Translations under genes and position numbers: made by a program
In this document: one piece after another, positions 24,397 through 35,735 of the stretch
Position numbering within the stretch: the first letter of the stretch is position 1
How the letters are laid out: each line of letters begins with the position of its first letter
From: Argyresthia goedartella
Taxonomy: Eukaryota > Arthropoda > Insecta > Lepidoptera > Argyresthiidae
DNA length: 64,000 nucleotides
Assembly: GCA_949825045.1 (NCBI GenBank)
Contig: OX463815.1
Coordinates: 29,689,356 to 29,753,355, forward strand
Direction of reading: 5' to 3'
Notes under the pieces: model-generated
The model's database searches: none
Seen by the model: the letters and a program-made list of their open reading frames with translations, nothing else
Told to the model about the DNA's origin: nothing

Positions 24397-25710
24397 ATGT
24401 GTAAAAATCTAATCTGCCTCATTTGCAGCAACATAAGCGATAAGTTGTATTGTCTCAAGACCAAGGAAAGCAAAGAAAAATGGAAATGCATTAAATGTCT
24501 CTCCCAAGGAGCCACAACGAGCAGCACTCCATCACCACTAAGAGAAGAATATGTTACAATCAGGAGGAAAAACCCAGTGATGTCGCCTACAGAATCCACC
24601 TCAAGCTGCCAGTCTTTTTCCGACTACGATACTACGAGTTTGCCTGACTTGTCAACTTACCATTGTGCAACCGAAATCGAAGACCTTAGACAACAAGTAC
24701 TCGAACTAAAAATACAGCTACAGAGTGCAAATGACGAAGTAGAGAGACTTACCTTAGAAAATGATCAGTTGATGTCAAAAACAAGGGGAAATGAATTCAG
24801 GATAAACACACTTAAAAAAATCTGCAACGAAAATATAAAAACAGCAAAAAAACAAGGAAAATCGGCAAGGAGACAAAAAATTAAACAAAAGAAAATCGAC
24901 TTCACACTGGACACTGAAGAATTTCATATGAGCCAAATACCATCTGAGATTGACGACAACCACTCGGAAACTATCGTGGACCAAACGAATCCGGAAACCA
25001 ATAGTTTGTTGGGGAACTTCTCTAGAAAACCACTCTGCCAAGAAACCTCTCCTAAAGAAAAACCCCGAAAAATTATATTTTTTGGTTCACAACAGTGCAG
25101 AGGGTTGGCCAAAGCGACGAGTATACGAGTAAATAGAGCACATAATCCACTATATGAGAAGTATAGAGTCTCGTCCTTTCTCAAGCCGAACGCGCAGTCG
25201 GAGGATGTCGTCAGCACCATGAGAAGCCATAACTTCGAAGAGCAGGACACCGTGATTCTATGTTTGGGTGAAAACGACTCAAACCCAACAAAGGTAAAGA
25301 GCGCACTCAACTACGCTCAAAAACTCTGCAAAAATTGTCATTTATTAGTGCTGAGCGTGAATAACAGTACTCACCTAAACAAATCTGTATTAAATAACAC
25401 TTTGAAAGCATTCTGCAACAGCTCAAAAAAAAGTAAATTTATTGAGACTCTATCAAACAACCACGATAGAAAATCGTACCTCATTCAGACTGCAAAAGCC
25501 ATTAATTTTGATATAGACTGTAGAGACTATGATGAGAGATTCATTAAAAATATTAAAATAGAAATACAAAAAAGAAGGACACCAACAATGAAATATGACA
25601 CAATTAGAAATAATTTAACCATAAATAATATTGACAAAGCAACAATGACCACTCCCTTCCAAAACATTCTAAATAAAAACATTTTTTTTCGTCTCTCCTC
25701 CACAATGTAA
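24397..25710 (+). CDS. CR1-like LINE ORF1 (zinc finger, coiled coil, SGNH-like domain)
   Basis: 437 codons without a stop from the first ATG; the frame is open from 24352. The start has Cys pairs (CSMC, just upstream, ICLICS, and WKCIKC) like the second half of a PHD finger. EIEDLRQQVLELKIQLQSAN and DEVERLTLENDQL are a clear coiled coil at about residues 95-135. From about residue 225, RKIIFFGSQQ, an alpha/beta stretch and VILCLGENDSNP give the GxND block of SGNH esterases, a domain known from CR1-type ORF1 proteins. The usual GDS serine motif reads FGSQQ here, so enzyme activity is uncertain. It would coat element RNA in the cytoplasm. It ends ATG-TAA at 25705-25710, overlapping the ORF2 frame. 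Confidence 0.75.
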   Translation: MCKNLICLICSNISDKLYCLKTKESKEKWKCIKCLSQGATTSSTPSPLREEYVTIRRKNPVMSPTESTSSCQSFSDYDTTSLPDLSTYHCATEIEDLRQQVLELKIQLQSANDEVERLTLENDQLMSKTRGNEFRINTLKKICNENIKTAKKQGKSARRQKIKQKKIDFTLDTEEFHMSQIPSEIDDNHSETIVDQTNPETNSLLGNFSRKPLCQETSPKEKPRKIIFFGSQQCRGLAKATSIRVNRAHNPLYEKYRVSSFLKPNAQSEDVVSTMRSHNFEEQDTVILCLGENDSNPTKVKSALNYAQKLCKNCHLLVLSVNNSTHLNKSVLNNTLKAFCNSSKKSKFIETLSNNHDRKSYLIQTAKAINFDIDCRDYDERFIKNIKIEIQKRRTPTMKYDTIRNNLTINNIDKATMTTPFQNILNKNIFFRLSSTM

Positions 25711-28585
25711 ACCAAAAAGTAGTATAACGTGCTTTCACCAAAACATTGCGGGAGTATTACGCAAACGAGAACTCCTAGAAATCTTTCTCCATGAACTTAA
25801 GGCACAAAACCTATCAAACGACATCGTCTGCCTAAGCGAGACGTTTCTTAAACAAGGCACGGAAAAAAATGCCCATTTGGCGGGATATAAACTGAGCTCT
25901 TTCTTTTCACGCAAATCACAAAAGAGAGGAGGAGTTTGTATTTTCACAAAAGCTGATATACCGGTAAAAGAAGTTACTTTTATTAAAGAGTTTGCCATGG
26001 AAAGATTTTTCGAATGCACGGCTATAGAAATATCTCAAATACAGTGCGTAATAGTATGTTTATACCGTACACCTAAATCGAACATAAAGTTGTTCTTTAC
26101 CCAGCTAAAATGTCTTGTTCAAAAATTAAGCAGTTTAAACAAAAAAAACATAATCTTATGTGGTGACCTCAATATAAACACACTAAAAAATACTATAGAA
26201 ACAAAAGAACTAATATCCGTACTTGAAAACTATAACATGCAATTACATATAACAGGGCCAACTAGACAAAGAACATGTATTGACCATATTGCGAGCAACA
26301 TACGGGGCATAGAGCTATCTAAAACTATACAAAGTGGGCTATCGGACCACAATACCTGCCAAATTGTGACGTTCCCTACTGGAAAAAATATTAAATTAAG
26401 TAATTTCTATTTTGTAAAAAAGAAGGATTACAGTAATGAAAATCTTGAGAAATTCCAGATGTGCTTGAGATCATTATCTTGGTCAGAAATACTTGAAATA
26501 GAAGAGGCGGACCGAGCATTTGATAAATTTAAAGAATACTTCGATTTATTTTACTCGCTTTGCTTCCCAACTATACGGGTAAAAATTAAGGCGAACATCA
26601 ATGGCTTAAAATGGGTAACACCGGGTATAAAATTATCGTGTAAAAAAAATAAACAACTAAGATATAAATACTACTGTACAAAAAACATAAACGACAAAAA
26701 CATATACTTAAACTATTCAAAAGCGCTAAGAAAATGTATAAGTTTGGCGCAATCTAAAACAAACAGACTCTACATATCGCAATCAAAAAATAAATGTAAA
26801 GCCATTTGGAACATAATCAAGGACAATAGTAACACCAGCATACCAAATAAGATAGAAGAAATAATATTTAATGACCAAATCATCACTAGCCCAGCAAAAA
26901 TAGCTACCGCATTCAACAATTTTTTTTTAGATAAAGAATCAAAAAGTAAACAACAATATAACAATAATAACTATAAAAAATCCAGAAATCCAGTATCAAT
27001 GTTTATTCAGCCCTGTGACCCGAAAGAAATAATAACAATAATTAAATCTTTAAAGTCGACAAACTCGGTCGGTTATGACGGGATTCATACTAAAATCCTA
27101 AAACATTGCTGTCAGGACATAGCTAATATCTTAAGCTATTTAATCAACACATCTTTTGCAACGGGCTGTTTCCCTAAAGCCCTAAAACCATCGATCGTAA
27201 AACCTCTGCATAAAAAAGGTGATGTGACTGACATAAACAACTATCGGCCCATTTCCCTTGTAAGTATTTTTTCAAAAATTTATGAAAAAGCTATGCAAAG
27301 GAGAATAATTAAGTTTTTAGACAAACATAAAATAATAAAGCATGAGCAAAATGGTTTCCAAAAAAATAAAACCACGAGCCTAGCAGGTTATCAATTAATA
27401 ACAGAAATTATAGAGTACGTGGACAAAGGCAAGCCGGTGGCCGTTATATTCTTTGATATGACTAAAGCGTTCGACTATGTCCCACATACTTTGTTATTAG
27501 ACAAATGTGAACGGCTGGGTATCAGAGGCCTAGCATGGGAATGGCTGAGTAGCTATCTCTCTGACCGCCAACAAATGGTAGAATTATCCACACTATCACG
27601 CGATAAAGAACTACAAATACATAGGTCTCCTCCTGAGATAAATACCTACGGCGTTCCCCAAGGTAGCGTCCTATCGCCGCTACTCTTCATATTATACATA
27701 AATGACCTGCCAGATGTTACTAATAACAAATGTGTATTATTTGCAGACGATATTTCAATGATTATTAAATGCACCGACGACAGCAAATTTGAATCAGAGG
27801 TAAATGCTAGTATATGCAAAATCGCTGGGTGGCTCGAGGCCAATAATCTATTGGTCAATGAAAAAAAAACCAAATATATTCAATTTAGAAATAATAAAAT
27901 GGCTCTACAAAATATCAATGTAAAATGTAATAACATATCAATAGATCGTACCCCATCCACCACTTTCCTAGGTATAGTCATAGATGAGCATTGCTCATGG
28001 CTGCAACACATTGAGAAAGTGTGTAATACGCTGAACAAACAGGTATACGCTCTGCACAGATTACAGCGAACCTCTGACATGCACACAGCTTTGATGGCAT
28101 ACCACGGATATGTTGCGTCTGTGTTAAGGTATGGCCTTATTCTATGGGGGAACGCTAGAGAGATTAACAAAGTTTTTATTTTGCAAAAGAGATGCATCAG
28201 AGAAATCTGCCATGCACATCCGCTAGATTCATGCAAGCCTCTATTTAAAAAATTAAACATCTTATCGTTACCAAGTCTCTACATATTCGAAATGGCGTGT
28301 TTTGCTTATAGTCAGCCAAATATTTTTATAAAAAACAGGGATTTAGTCTCTTTCAACACAAGATACCCGGATAAAATTGTGAACCCGTCATGCAGAACAG
28401 AATTTTGTAAGAGAAGCTGTTACAGAATGCTAATAAAAATATACAATAACATCCCACAATCAATTAAGATTTTGTCATTGACTCAATTTAAGGCTACACT
28501 ACAAAGGTGGCTGATAAAAGAATGTTTTTATAGTGTAGAGGAGTACTGTAATCTTAAAACAATTAATATAGTACAAGACATATAG
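25673..28585 (+). CDS. CR1-like LINE ORF2 (endonuclease and reverse transcriptase), intact
   Basis: The frame is open from 25673 to the stop at 28585, about 970 codons. The endonuclease starts CFHQNIAGVLRKRELLEIFL (25730), followed by VCLSETFLK, GDLNINTL (about 26165), TCIDHIASN and SDHNTCQIV, so all key blocks are present. RT blocks follow: GYDGIHTKILKHC, NNYRPISLVSIFSKIYEKAM, AVIFFDMTKAFDYVPHTLLL, GVPQGSVLSPLLFILYINDL and the catalytic FADDIS (about 27740). The C-terminus ends WLIKECFYSVEEYCNL. There is no RNase H. The first in-frame ATG (25877) lies about 49 codons inside the endonuclease, so translation must start by frameshift, reinitiation or a non-ATG codon within the ORF1 overlap. Confidence 0.85.
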   Translation: MKTFFFVSPPQCKPKSSITCFHQNIAGVLRKRELLEIFLHELKAQNLSNDIVCLSETFLKQGTEKNAHLAGYKLSSFFSRKSQKRGGVCIFTKADIPVKEVTFIKEFAMERFFECTAIEISQIQCVIVCLYRTPKSNIKLFFTQLKCLVQKLSSLNKKNIILCGDLNINTLKNTIETKELISVLENYNMQLHITGPTRQRTCIDHIASNIRGIELSKTIQSGLSDHNTCQIVTFPTGKNIKLSNFYFVKKKDYSNENLEKFQMCLRSLSWSEILEIEEADRAFDKFKEYFDLFYSLCFPTIRVKIKANINGLKWVTPGIKLSCKKNKQLRYKYYCTKNINDKNIYLNYSKALRKCISLAQSKTNRLYISQSKNKCKAIWNIIKDNSNTSIPNKIEEIIFNDQIITSPAKIATAFNNFFLDKESKSKQQYNNNNYKKSRNPVSMFIQPCDPKEIITIIKSLKSTNSVGYDGIHTKILKHCCQDIANILSYLINTSFATGCFPKALKPSIVKPLHKKGDVTDINNYRPISLVSIFSKIYEKAMQRRIIKFLDKHKIIKHEQNGFQKNKTTSLAGYQLITEIIEYVDKGKPVAVIFFDMTKAFDYVPHTLLLDKCERLGIRGLAWEWLSSYLSDRQQMVELSTLSRDKELQIHRSPPEINTYGVPQGSVLSPLLFILYINDLPDVTNNKCVLFADDISMIIKCTDDSKFESEVNASICKIAGWLEANNLLVNEKKTKYIQFRNNKMALQNINVKCNNISIDRTPSTTFLGIVIDEHCSWLQHIEKVCNTLNKQVYALHRLQRTSDMHTALMAYHGYVASVLRYGLILWGNAREINKVFILQKRCIREICHAHPLDSCKPLFKKLNILSLPSLYIFEMACFAYSQPNIFIKNRDLVSFNTRYPDKIVNPSCRTEFCKRSCYRMLIKIYNNIPQSIKILSLTQFKATLQRWLIKECFYSVEEYCNLKTINIVQDI

Positions 28586-28902
28586 CATTGCGGAAATAAT
28601 AATAATAATGTATAATAATAATAATGTGTAATGGAATTATGACATCTTTTAGATTTAAGTAAACAAATTTTGCATACCTGGACAGGTGAAATGTGTATGA
28701 GCTATACATTACGATTACCACCTTACTGTACCACATTTCAGGCAAATAAAACATTTCATTTCATTTCATTTCATTTCATAGCGTCACGCCTTTTACCATT
28801 TTAAAATAGCTATTCAATACTCCACTAGTCAAAGTAAATTGTAAAATAATTATGTATTGTTAAATGAAAATGTTAAGCTATTGTGCAGTTCTGACTTTGA
28901 AA

Positions 28903-29403
28903 ATAGTAGTTTATGTGACTGCTGCATAATGGAGGGCATTAATACTCGAGAGTGGGTTTATGAAACGAACCGAAGGCGAGTTTCATAATAATATCACTCG
29001 AGAGTTTTAATGCCTAATTATGTACAGTTACATACACTAGTTTATCTACACACATATCATAAGCTCTCTTTGATGTGTTCAGGAACCGCATGTTTGACCG
29101 GCATTGTGGTTCTGCAATTGTTTAGCTTGTTCTTTAGTACCAACTTCACGCAGGCGGGCGTCGGCGTTCGAAATTTGAATGTCAGTACCAACTTCACAGA
29201 CAAACTAGGGACGGCACGCGGGTGGGCGTCGGCGTTCGAAATTTGAATGTCATTATATGTAGAAAAACTACACATAATGACCATTATGTGTAGTTTTCCA
29301 GATACGAAACGAGTTTTTACCAAGTAGTTTAACATAATGCTGATCGTAACGTGCGGTTTTTGAACGCAGTAAAGAGGGTTTATGATACGTGTGTAGATAA
29401 AAT
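28903..29403 (+). repeat. Family A palindromic repeat, copy 2
   Basis: Starts ATAGTAGTTTATGTGACTGC and ends GTGTGTAGATAAAAT. A hairpin lies between CTCGAG sites at 28945 and 28997, with loop GAAACGAACCGAAGGCGAGT. A stretch with ACTTCACGCAGGCGGGCGTC and GTTCGAAATTTGAATGTCA is duplicated in tandem. Inverted internal ends at 29041-29089 and 29352-29400 pair over about 48 bases. Confidence 0.8.
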
Positions 29404-30699
29404 AAATAATATCGTATGCCCTCCTTTACAAGGTTAAGATGTTGAATTTTAAATTGAATGCAATTGGCCATGTAAAAAAATCAAAGGTACCAAACTGAGA
29501 AAACCATGTCAAGATAGTTCTGTCCCTAACTAAATTCCGTTATGCCCATCAAAAAATATACAGGATTACTGAAGTGTCCGTAAAAATATAACGTACTTCA
29601 TTTGTCCTTGCGTAGTTGGTTCAAATTCCCTTCGCAGTTAAAATGGCTGTTCTGAAAAACTGTCGTCAGGTATCAACGGATTTCCTGTCAGTCGATAAAG
29701 CAGGTATCAGACGCAACATACACAAATATTGATAGTACAGTTTTTAGTTTTATAATTGGAAACAACCAGCCTCAATTACAACCGTTCCAAAACTGTGAGC
29801 AAGTGACGTCACGAGGAGTCTTATTTAAAAAAATATTTAGATATAATTAGACATCTATTAAACGAAACATTCTTCTTGGTTTCTTATAATTCACAAAGGT
29901 AAAAAAAATTAAAAAAAAAACTTCTTCAAGTTCAAGCCCTATTTTTCCCTCCCCGGTCGCTATGCGAATGTCGTCTTTATACAAGATGATTCACCAAGCT
30001 AAAAACCAAAACAAAAACCAAGCCGTGTTTCTCCCTCCCCGGATGCGAATGTCGTCAAAATACATAAGAAAAAGAATAAATTTATTTAGTAAGAAAGACT
30101 TAAAGCTAGGTTTACATGTTATTGTTTATCCAAAACATCTCTTAAAAGCTACATGTGTTTGACTGTGGCCCCACACTAGGCTGAGCCTGTATCGCGGGTG
30201 CCATCGTATGCTTAGCAGAATGGGAGTTGTTGTGCTTAGTAGTAATTTACAAACAAAAATAAAAGTTAGATTTAAAATTATATAAAACATAAAAACAAGG
30301 CTACGAAATCTGTCCGTCTGCAGTCAAGTCCGTTCGTATTACACGATATTAACGAATAAGATGAATTCTGTCTTAAGTTCCGTAATTTATAGACAGAATT
30401 CATCTTATGATAATGACCTTAAACACCACTGATCAGTCACAGTAAAGCAATAATACACAATTTCGTTTACCTGGATGACATAATAATTCCAGTCTTTAGA
30501 AACAAACTACTGGACCGATTCTAATTTTCAAAAAATGGGGTTTAACTGGAAGATCTCCATTTCAAATAAAAAAATAATTTTTCAGTTTTGAGGTAACAAA
30601 AATCAAATAAAAATACAACCTAATTGAGAATCCCATCCTGTTTTAATTCGGTTAAAAAAGGGCTAAATTTTCATAAAATAAAGAGAGGAAGTAGGGCAG
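29404..30699. other. AT-rich intron DNA with one perfect inverted repeat
   Basis: No gene recognised. A short SINE-like piece (GTGGCCCCACACTAGGCTGA) lies at about 30165-30185. The 18-bp inverted repeat at 30356-30408 is listed separately. Confidence 0.45.
30356..30408. repeat. Perfect 18-bp inverted repeat
   Basis: ATAAGATGAATTCTGTCT (30356-30373) is exactly complementary to AGACAGAATTCATCTTAT (30391-30408) across a 17-base loop. No terminal-repeat context or tract of T follows that would suggest a known element or terminator. Confidence 0.9.
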
Positions 30700-30970
30700 G
30701 AGGAGAAGAAGGGCGTAGAAACTACCACAGATTGATTTTTAGAACTCTTTTGAAAATTGCTTGTGCTTAACTAATACTAATATTAGCAGAATACATTATA
30801 AGCAGGAATAAATCATTAACAGCAAGGTCTGTGTTGAGCCAGATTAACCCCATACAGTCCTCTCATTTAAGTAATCTTGAACATTGTAATACCCCTTTTT
30901 CGACAAAGTCGCTTTAAGATGGTTTTTAAATTGCTCAAATGGCAATTTCAAGATCCCCAGAGCAATTTTT
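30700..30970 (-). pseudogene. LINE reverse transcriptase C-terminus and 3' UTR, minus strand
   Basis: The minus strand reads LPFEQFKNHLKATLSKKGYY and NVQDYLNERTVWG then a stop near 30850, a typical end of CR1/Jockey-type ORF2. Downstream is a 3' UTR with CAATCTGTGGTAGTTTCTAC and GCCCTTCTTCTCC, also present at 15538 and 57795. The rest of the element is missing (5' truncation). Confidence 0.65.
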
Positions 30971-31164
30971 AGTATTTTTTTTTAGCTTGGTCCAGTGATA
31001 TTAGGGACGCGTCAAGTTTACGGTATTTCCGTTATACGAGTTCTACTTTAAAAATCCCAATCCAAATGTCCCACAGGCATCGCCTCGGCCATGCTGCATC
31101 ATTGCGGGTTGGTTGAGAGTGACAGGCTAGTGACCGACCTGATACGTATTCAGCAGACATTTAA

Positions 31165-31558
31165 ACACTTTTTAGGGTTCCGTTCGCGAAGAGTACCAAA
31201 CGGGACCCTATTACTAAGCCTCCGCTGTCCGTCCGTCTGTCACCGGGAGTTAGACAGTTGAAATTTTCACAGATGATGTATTTCGGTTGTTACTATAACA
31301 GAATAAAATAAATATTTAAGGGGGCCCCATACAAAAACTTTTTTTTCCTCGTATTTGCTCGATATTGATAACGGCAACAGGTAGACGCTTGAAATATTCA
31401 CAGAATATCTAGTTATATATTCACTTTAAAAATAAATAAAAATAAAACAAAATTTTAAGGGGGGCTCCCATAAAACAAACATGATTTTTTTATGCCGTTT
31501 TAATAGTAGATACGGAACCCTTCGTGCGCGAGTCCGACTCGCACTTGGCCGTTTTTTT
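31165..31558 (-). repeat. M1 palindromic MITE
   Basis: Begins TTAGGGTTCCGTTCGCGAAG and AGTACCAAACGGGACCC, contains GTCCGTCCGTCTGTCACC, and ends GATACGGAACCCTTCGTGCG, CGAGTCCGACTCGCACTTGG and CCG. Nearly complete. Confidence 0.75.
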
Positions 31559-31924
31559 TTAAGCTATCATCAGATAATAGCTAAGAAAAAGTTAATTAGA
31601 TAATCAAATATCTGCCTACCGCACACAATGGATAATTTAAATCTTATTCTGCCATTACAACAACCCATTCATTTGTTTTCGTACTATCATTACCTTATAT
31701 AAGTAAGTCTGATAAGAATCTCATAAAATACCGCATACGAACAGCAACACGCAATGCCAACAATCTGGGGACAACATGCTAATGTAATTAGTGTAGATGG
31801 GTACACACAAGTATTGTGAGCAAATGCTGCGTAGATGTCTGTGACAGACAAGGTCGCTGAGAATACACACTTCTATTGATTGGTCAATTGATTGGAAGTA
31901 TTGTAGGACATGTGTGAATCAGTA

Positions 31925-32310
31925 TACACGTATCATCATCATATTCAGCCCACATCAACACTGGCCTGGCCTAGGCCTCTTATCTAGTGCCAATACGCAT
32001 CCATTGAGATCCTGCCGACTCGATATCGTCGGACCATCGGGCAGGTGGTCTGCTCACCGGTCCCCTGTCGTACCCCGCGGCCACCACTCTGCGACTGCTT
32101 TGGTCCACCGTCCGTCATCCCGTCTAGCCAAGTGTCCCGCCCATCTCCACCACAGTTCGGTTATCCGCTTACCTACGTCTTCGACCTCCGTCTTCCGTCG
32201 AATTACCACATTTGAACGAACGCTGCATTGCTCTTTGGGTCACCTTATACGCGTAATTTGCCAATTAGTCTATCAAGCTATGGGAAGGCTCTATCTGGAG
32301 GGGTGAAGCA
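31925..32310 (+). repeat. Dispersed lepidopteran-type repeat (CATCATCATATTCAGCC family)
   Basis: ATCATCATCATATTCAGCCC and GCCTCTTATCTAGTGCCAAT start a GC-richer stretch that I recognise as the kind of RTE-related 3' repeat spread through moth and butterfly genomes. The open frame across it (31914-32306) shows no protein domain. Assignment is from memory only. Confidence 0.4.
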
Positions 32311-32319
32311 AAAACGCAC

Positions 32320-33480
32320 TCATTGCAAGAATGATACGCGGATGCACAACCGACAACTCAGTTTGAAGGAGACTCAAAGTCTGTCCACGTCTCTCACTTG
32401 TTTGGTTAAAAGTTTGCCATTTAAGACGGTGGGTATTGTCAAATGCCCTTCTTTAAAGCGCTATCCTTCTGAAGTAGACACTTCCCAAATCCCAAAAAAA
32501 TATGTTATAAAGTTATAAGATATCCTTTCCCTTCAATGTATATTCAATATATGTCCATAGAAACACGAAAAAAATATTAAATGGATGTTTTTCACCTAAA
32601 ACTTGTTATAATCAGTAATTTTTTAAAATAATTAAAAACATTATTTTCTGTCGCAGAGACTGACATAACAGCCATGATGCAGCGTGAGTTGTTATGAACT
32701 TTATTTTAAAAGTATTCAAAATGTCAACCACCACGAATCGAGTTGCTAATTTTACCGATTCATGAGCCAGCACTCTTTTTGAACAGCAGTCTGAAGGAGT
32801 ATGTCCTGGGAGTTTTTTTTTACTTTTCTGGTGGTTTTATCTGGTGAACAATAATATCCTTTTAACCCTCATCCACCATAGGTTTAGTCCTCAAAACTAG
32901 CATTAGGTATAATATAAACACGACAACTGCAACCCGTATCTTTGCTATCTAAATTGACGGAAGATTACGAGGTAATCTCTCCACTGATATCAAACAGGCC
33001 ATATACTTCAATTACTTGTAGTGTAATCATAAGTGATTGATTAAGCTTATCATAGACTAGACTTAAGACAGTGGGGTATGCTAGCATCTTAGGATAACTA
33101 GATAGTGACATGACAATATGTTATGTATGATACGATCTTCTAAAGGCGATGGAAAACATAGAGGAAAGATTAGGAAGTATGAAGTTTTCTTTCATACCTT
33201 CAGCGAAGCTGCGGCGATGGGCTAGCCCAATCGGGTCACGCAGAATGGAGATTGTATTACTGGCTAAACATGGGCATAGATGTTCTCTGCCACCCCACGC
33301 GGGAAAAGGCATGCCGCTGGGTTTTATTTAAGATCCTATGCTCTAATTCTAACTGTTAAGCTGACAAACCTTGACAGTTAGAAGCTCTTCTGTTGTTTAA
33401 AAACGTGAAAGGAAAATATTATAATTACATATGTCTGTAATCCTATAAGCAATTCCAGTAAACCGGACTGCAAGTGGAAT
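32320..33480. other. Intron DNA without recognised features
   Basis: Short frames occur on both strands at 33120-33330 but neither shows a known domain. Confidence 0.4.
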
Positions 33481-33489
33481 CATTATAAA

Positions 33490-33640
33490 AACAAATAACC
33501 CGACTGCATTTCCCTTCAATACCACATACACAGCTATGAATGCACCTGGTTATGTACTTGAGTGCGAAAGTAACCATAGATTTTGCGATCTAAAATCCTA
33601 CATAATGACTTTTCACTAAAATACTATGGCCTGTACTAGG
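33490..33640 (-). repeat. M1 MITE internal fragment
   Basis: CCCTTCAATACCACATACAC and GAATGCACCTGGTTATGTAC are the reverse of the M1 centre at 17990-18095. No M1 termini are present. Confidence 0.5.
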
Positions 33641-33954
33641 AATCCAAAGACACTTCATTTATTAAAATCCGTCAAGCCACTTGGGCTGTGGCGCTTGCTA
33701 CTAACTAAATGGTCATAGACACATACAAACATAAATACATACATACAAAACATTACCCTCCTTCTTGTCCAGTCATGTTAAAAATAACAACATGTTAAAT
33801 AGATGGTTAAACTTGTACTTATAATGTAGGATGTACGTAATATTAAGTGAACATGTCATGAAAATAATTGAATAGCAGAGCAAGTAAGCCCATTGTAATA
33901 GTGATTCTTGTAATGGGCTCACCGACGAGGTGTCGATGTGCTAGTCACGACTTC

Positions 33955-34058
33955 ATGTCAGACAAATTAATACTATACTGAAATATAATGCTTGGGAGAG
34001 GTCACAAGATGCAGTTGGTGTCTTCTGTGACCTTTCCAAAGCATTTGATTGCGTTAGT
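33955..34058 (+). pseudogene. LINE reverse transcriptase fragment
   Basis: A single in-frame piece reads QINTILKYNAWERSQDAVGV and FCDLSKAFDCVSFETA. The F-x-D-L-S-K-A-F-D-x-V block holds the first catalytic Asp of LINE reverse transcriptases. Nothing recognisable follows, so only about 35 codons remain. Confidence 0.6.
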
Positions 34059-34799
34059 TTCGAAACTGCGCCCCGAATGTTTGCCCTACAACTGCTACTG
34101 AATAGGGGACATATAGTTCAGAGGGTGACCCTGGATGCGGTAGGCGAGTAGAAATGTTATGGACTCGGTTAATTAATCCGATAGCACTAAAATCAGTTAT
34201 TGAACATCTGCAGCCTTAATAAGTAATTCCCAATTGTTATTGAATATTATTAAATTTTGTCTAAAATGTCGACCCTTCCTCCCTGTTGTGTACTTAGTGA
34301 AAGTAAAATACACACAAATTAATAATTTATTAAATCCTAAGATATATTTTTTGTAAGTAAGTAAGTAACTATAAACGTTCCTACATAGCTATAAACAGAA
34401 AACTATGTTCCGATTTGGCTTCTAGCTCATGCAGTTCACCCTAGTTTGGGAGTTAGGTCCATTACTATAAATAGGAAGTAAGAAAAAGAAATAATAAATA
34501 TATTTCATTAAAAAAAAACGATCAATCAGAAACAATTATTTTGTTGAATTTTTTGATTTGACTTTTTAACAGAAACCACTAGGAGATCGCACCACACCTG
34601 AAGGGCTAAGTAATATATTGGTCACCAAATTAAACAAAACGGTCACTAGATATGGATCATGAAATAATCGTTAAATATGTCTCCTATAAATATAATAGTT
34701 TGATCACTTTTTTCTATTTCCGGAATATCAAGTTTGTCCACAATAAGCAGATTGATCATCAAAATAATAGATCTCTCATCAAATTAATAGATTGGTTTC

Positions 34800-35030
34800 C
34801 TAAATATCTCCACGTTTCCACTTTCAATCTCCGTCGTCAAGACCTCGTCGTGCGTTTGTTACTGCAAGGGAGTTGGAATATCCAGTAGCTAAAAGTAAAT
34901 TCCTTCTCAATTATTTTTCCGTTCGTGCGGCTCAAACAAATGTGGAACCACTTGCCAGCTTCCATAAGGGATAGTGAATCCCCAAACTCTTTCAGAGATT
35001 GAAGGAACACTACCTTTCTCAAGTATAATG

Positions 35031-35108
<78 letters not shown>

Positions 35109-35735
35109 AATTGATTATGTAGTTTATTGAAATAATGAAATCTTTATTCGTCAACCCCCTCACTGAGTAGTCACTGAGTACAATATCAATTAAATTCGAA
35201 CTGTATTTACTTAATTATAATTTAAGGTAGAATACCCTCGTTAAGAGGGGGAGTTAATGTGTAAAGAATTGTTTTGGGTAGGTAGTAGGTACGTTAAGTG
35301 GCTTACAATGTATGTATATTATAATATGAATAAAATATGTACATTCCTATATATCATTATAATAATAATAGTAATAGAATAATAATTGGTAAAATATTAA
35401 TAATAATAATAATAAGTGTAAAATTATATATTATGTAAATATATAAAATTGTACATATATTATTAAATATCCTATATTAGCAGTTGGTATATTCATGATA
35501 TTTAGATTTTATTGTTTTGATTATAGTGTATGATTTAAAATACATTTCTGTAACTATTCATGTTTATTGTTTTTTTTTATTAAGATTGCAAAACCCTCTT
35601 TATTTATCTACCTCACTGGGTTGACTGGAAGAGATTTCTTTTAGAAATAAGCCTGCCTTTGTACATTCGTTTTTAACATTTATACCTGTCATACAAATAT
35701 GGAGTGCAATAAAGGTTTAATAATAATAAATAGTA
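34800..35735 (+). pseudogene. LINE C-terminus and 3' UTR, interrupted by a (TA)n run
   Basis: Around 34935-35020 the plus strand reads across frames as QMWNHLPASIRDSESPNSF, the W-N-x-L-P-x-x-I-R end typical of LINE ORF2. A (TA)36 run follows, then AT-rich 3' UTR. The end at 35625-35730 (GGAAGAGATTTCTTTTAGAA, then GAGTGCAATAAAGGTTTAAT with an (AAT)n tail) matches other LINE 3' UTRs in the window. Whether both halves belong to one insertion is inferred from order and strand. Confidence 0.5.
35035..35106. repeat. (TA)36 microsatellite
   Basis: Seventy-two bases of uninterrupted TA. Long pure TA runs are self-complementary and prone to length change. Confidence 0.98.

Larger units (their letters stand above)
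24358..28783 (+). mobile_element. CR1-like LINE with two uninterrupted ORFs
   Basis: ORF1 (PHD-like finger, coiled coil, SGNH-like domain) overlaps the ORF2 frame (endonuclease plus reverse transcriptase). The 3' UTR ends in (ATTTC)n at about 28754-28782, a tandem tail of CR1/L2-like type rather than poly(A). CATAGC occurs at 24352-24357 and just after the tail (28781-28786), a possible target duplication. ORF1 has no ATG upstream of 24397 in its frame, and the finger seems to lack its first half, so the copy is probably slightly 5'-truncated. It is the best-preserved mobile element in the window. Confidence 0.82.

Noticed and set aside
31914..32518. Plus-strand frames over the GC-richer block
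   Set aside because: The block is a dispersed repeat and the translation has no known domain.
33121..33331. Overlapping frames on both strands near 33.2 kb
   Set aside because: Neither has a recognised domain or splice context.
34837..35163. 108-codon minus frame with a poly(Ile-Tyr) run
   Set aside because: It is a translation through the (TA)36 microsatellite.
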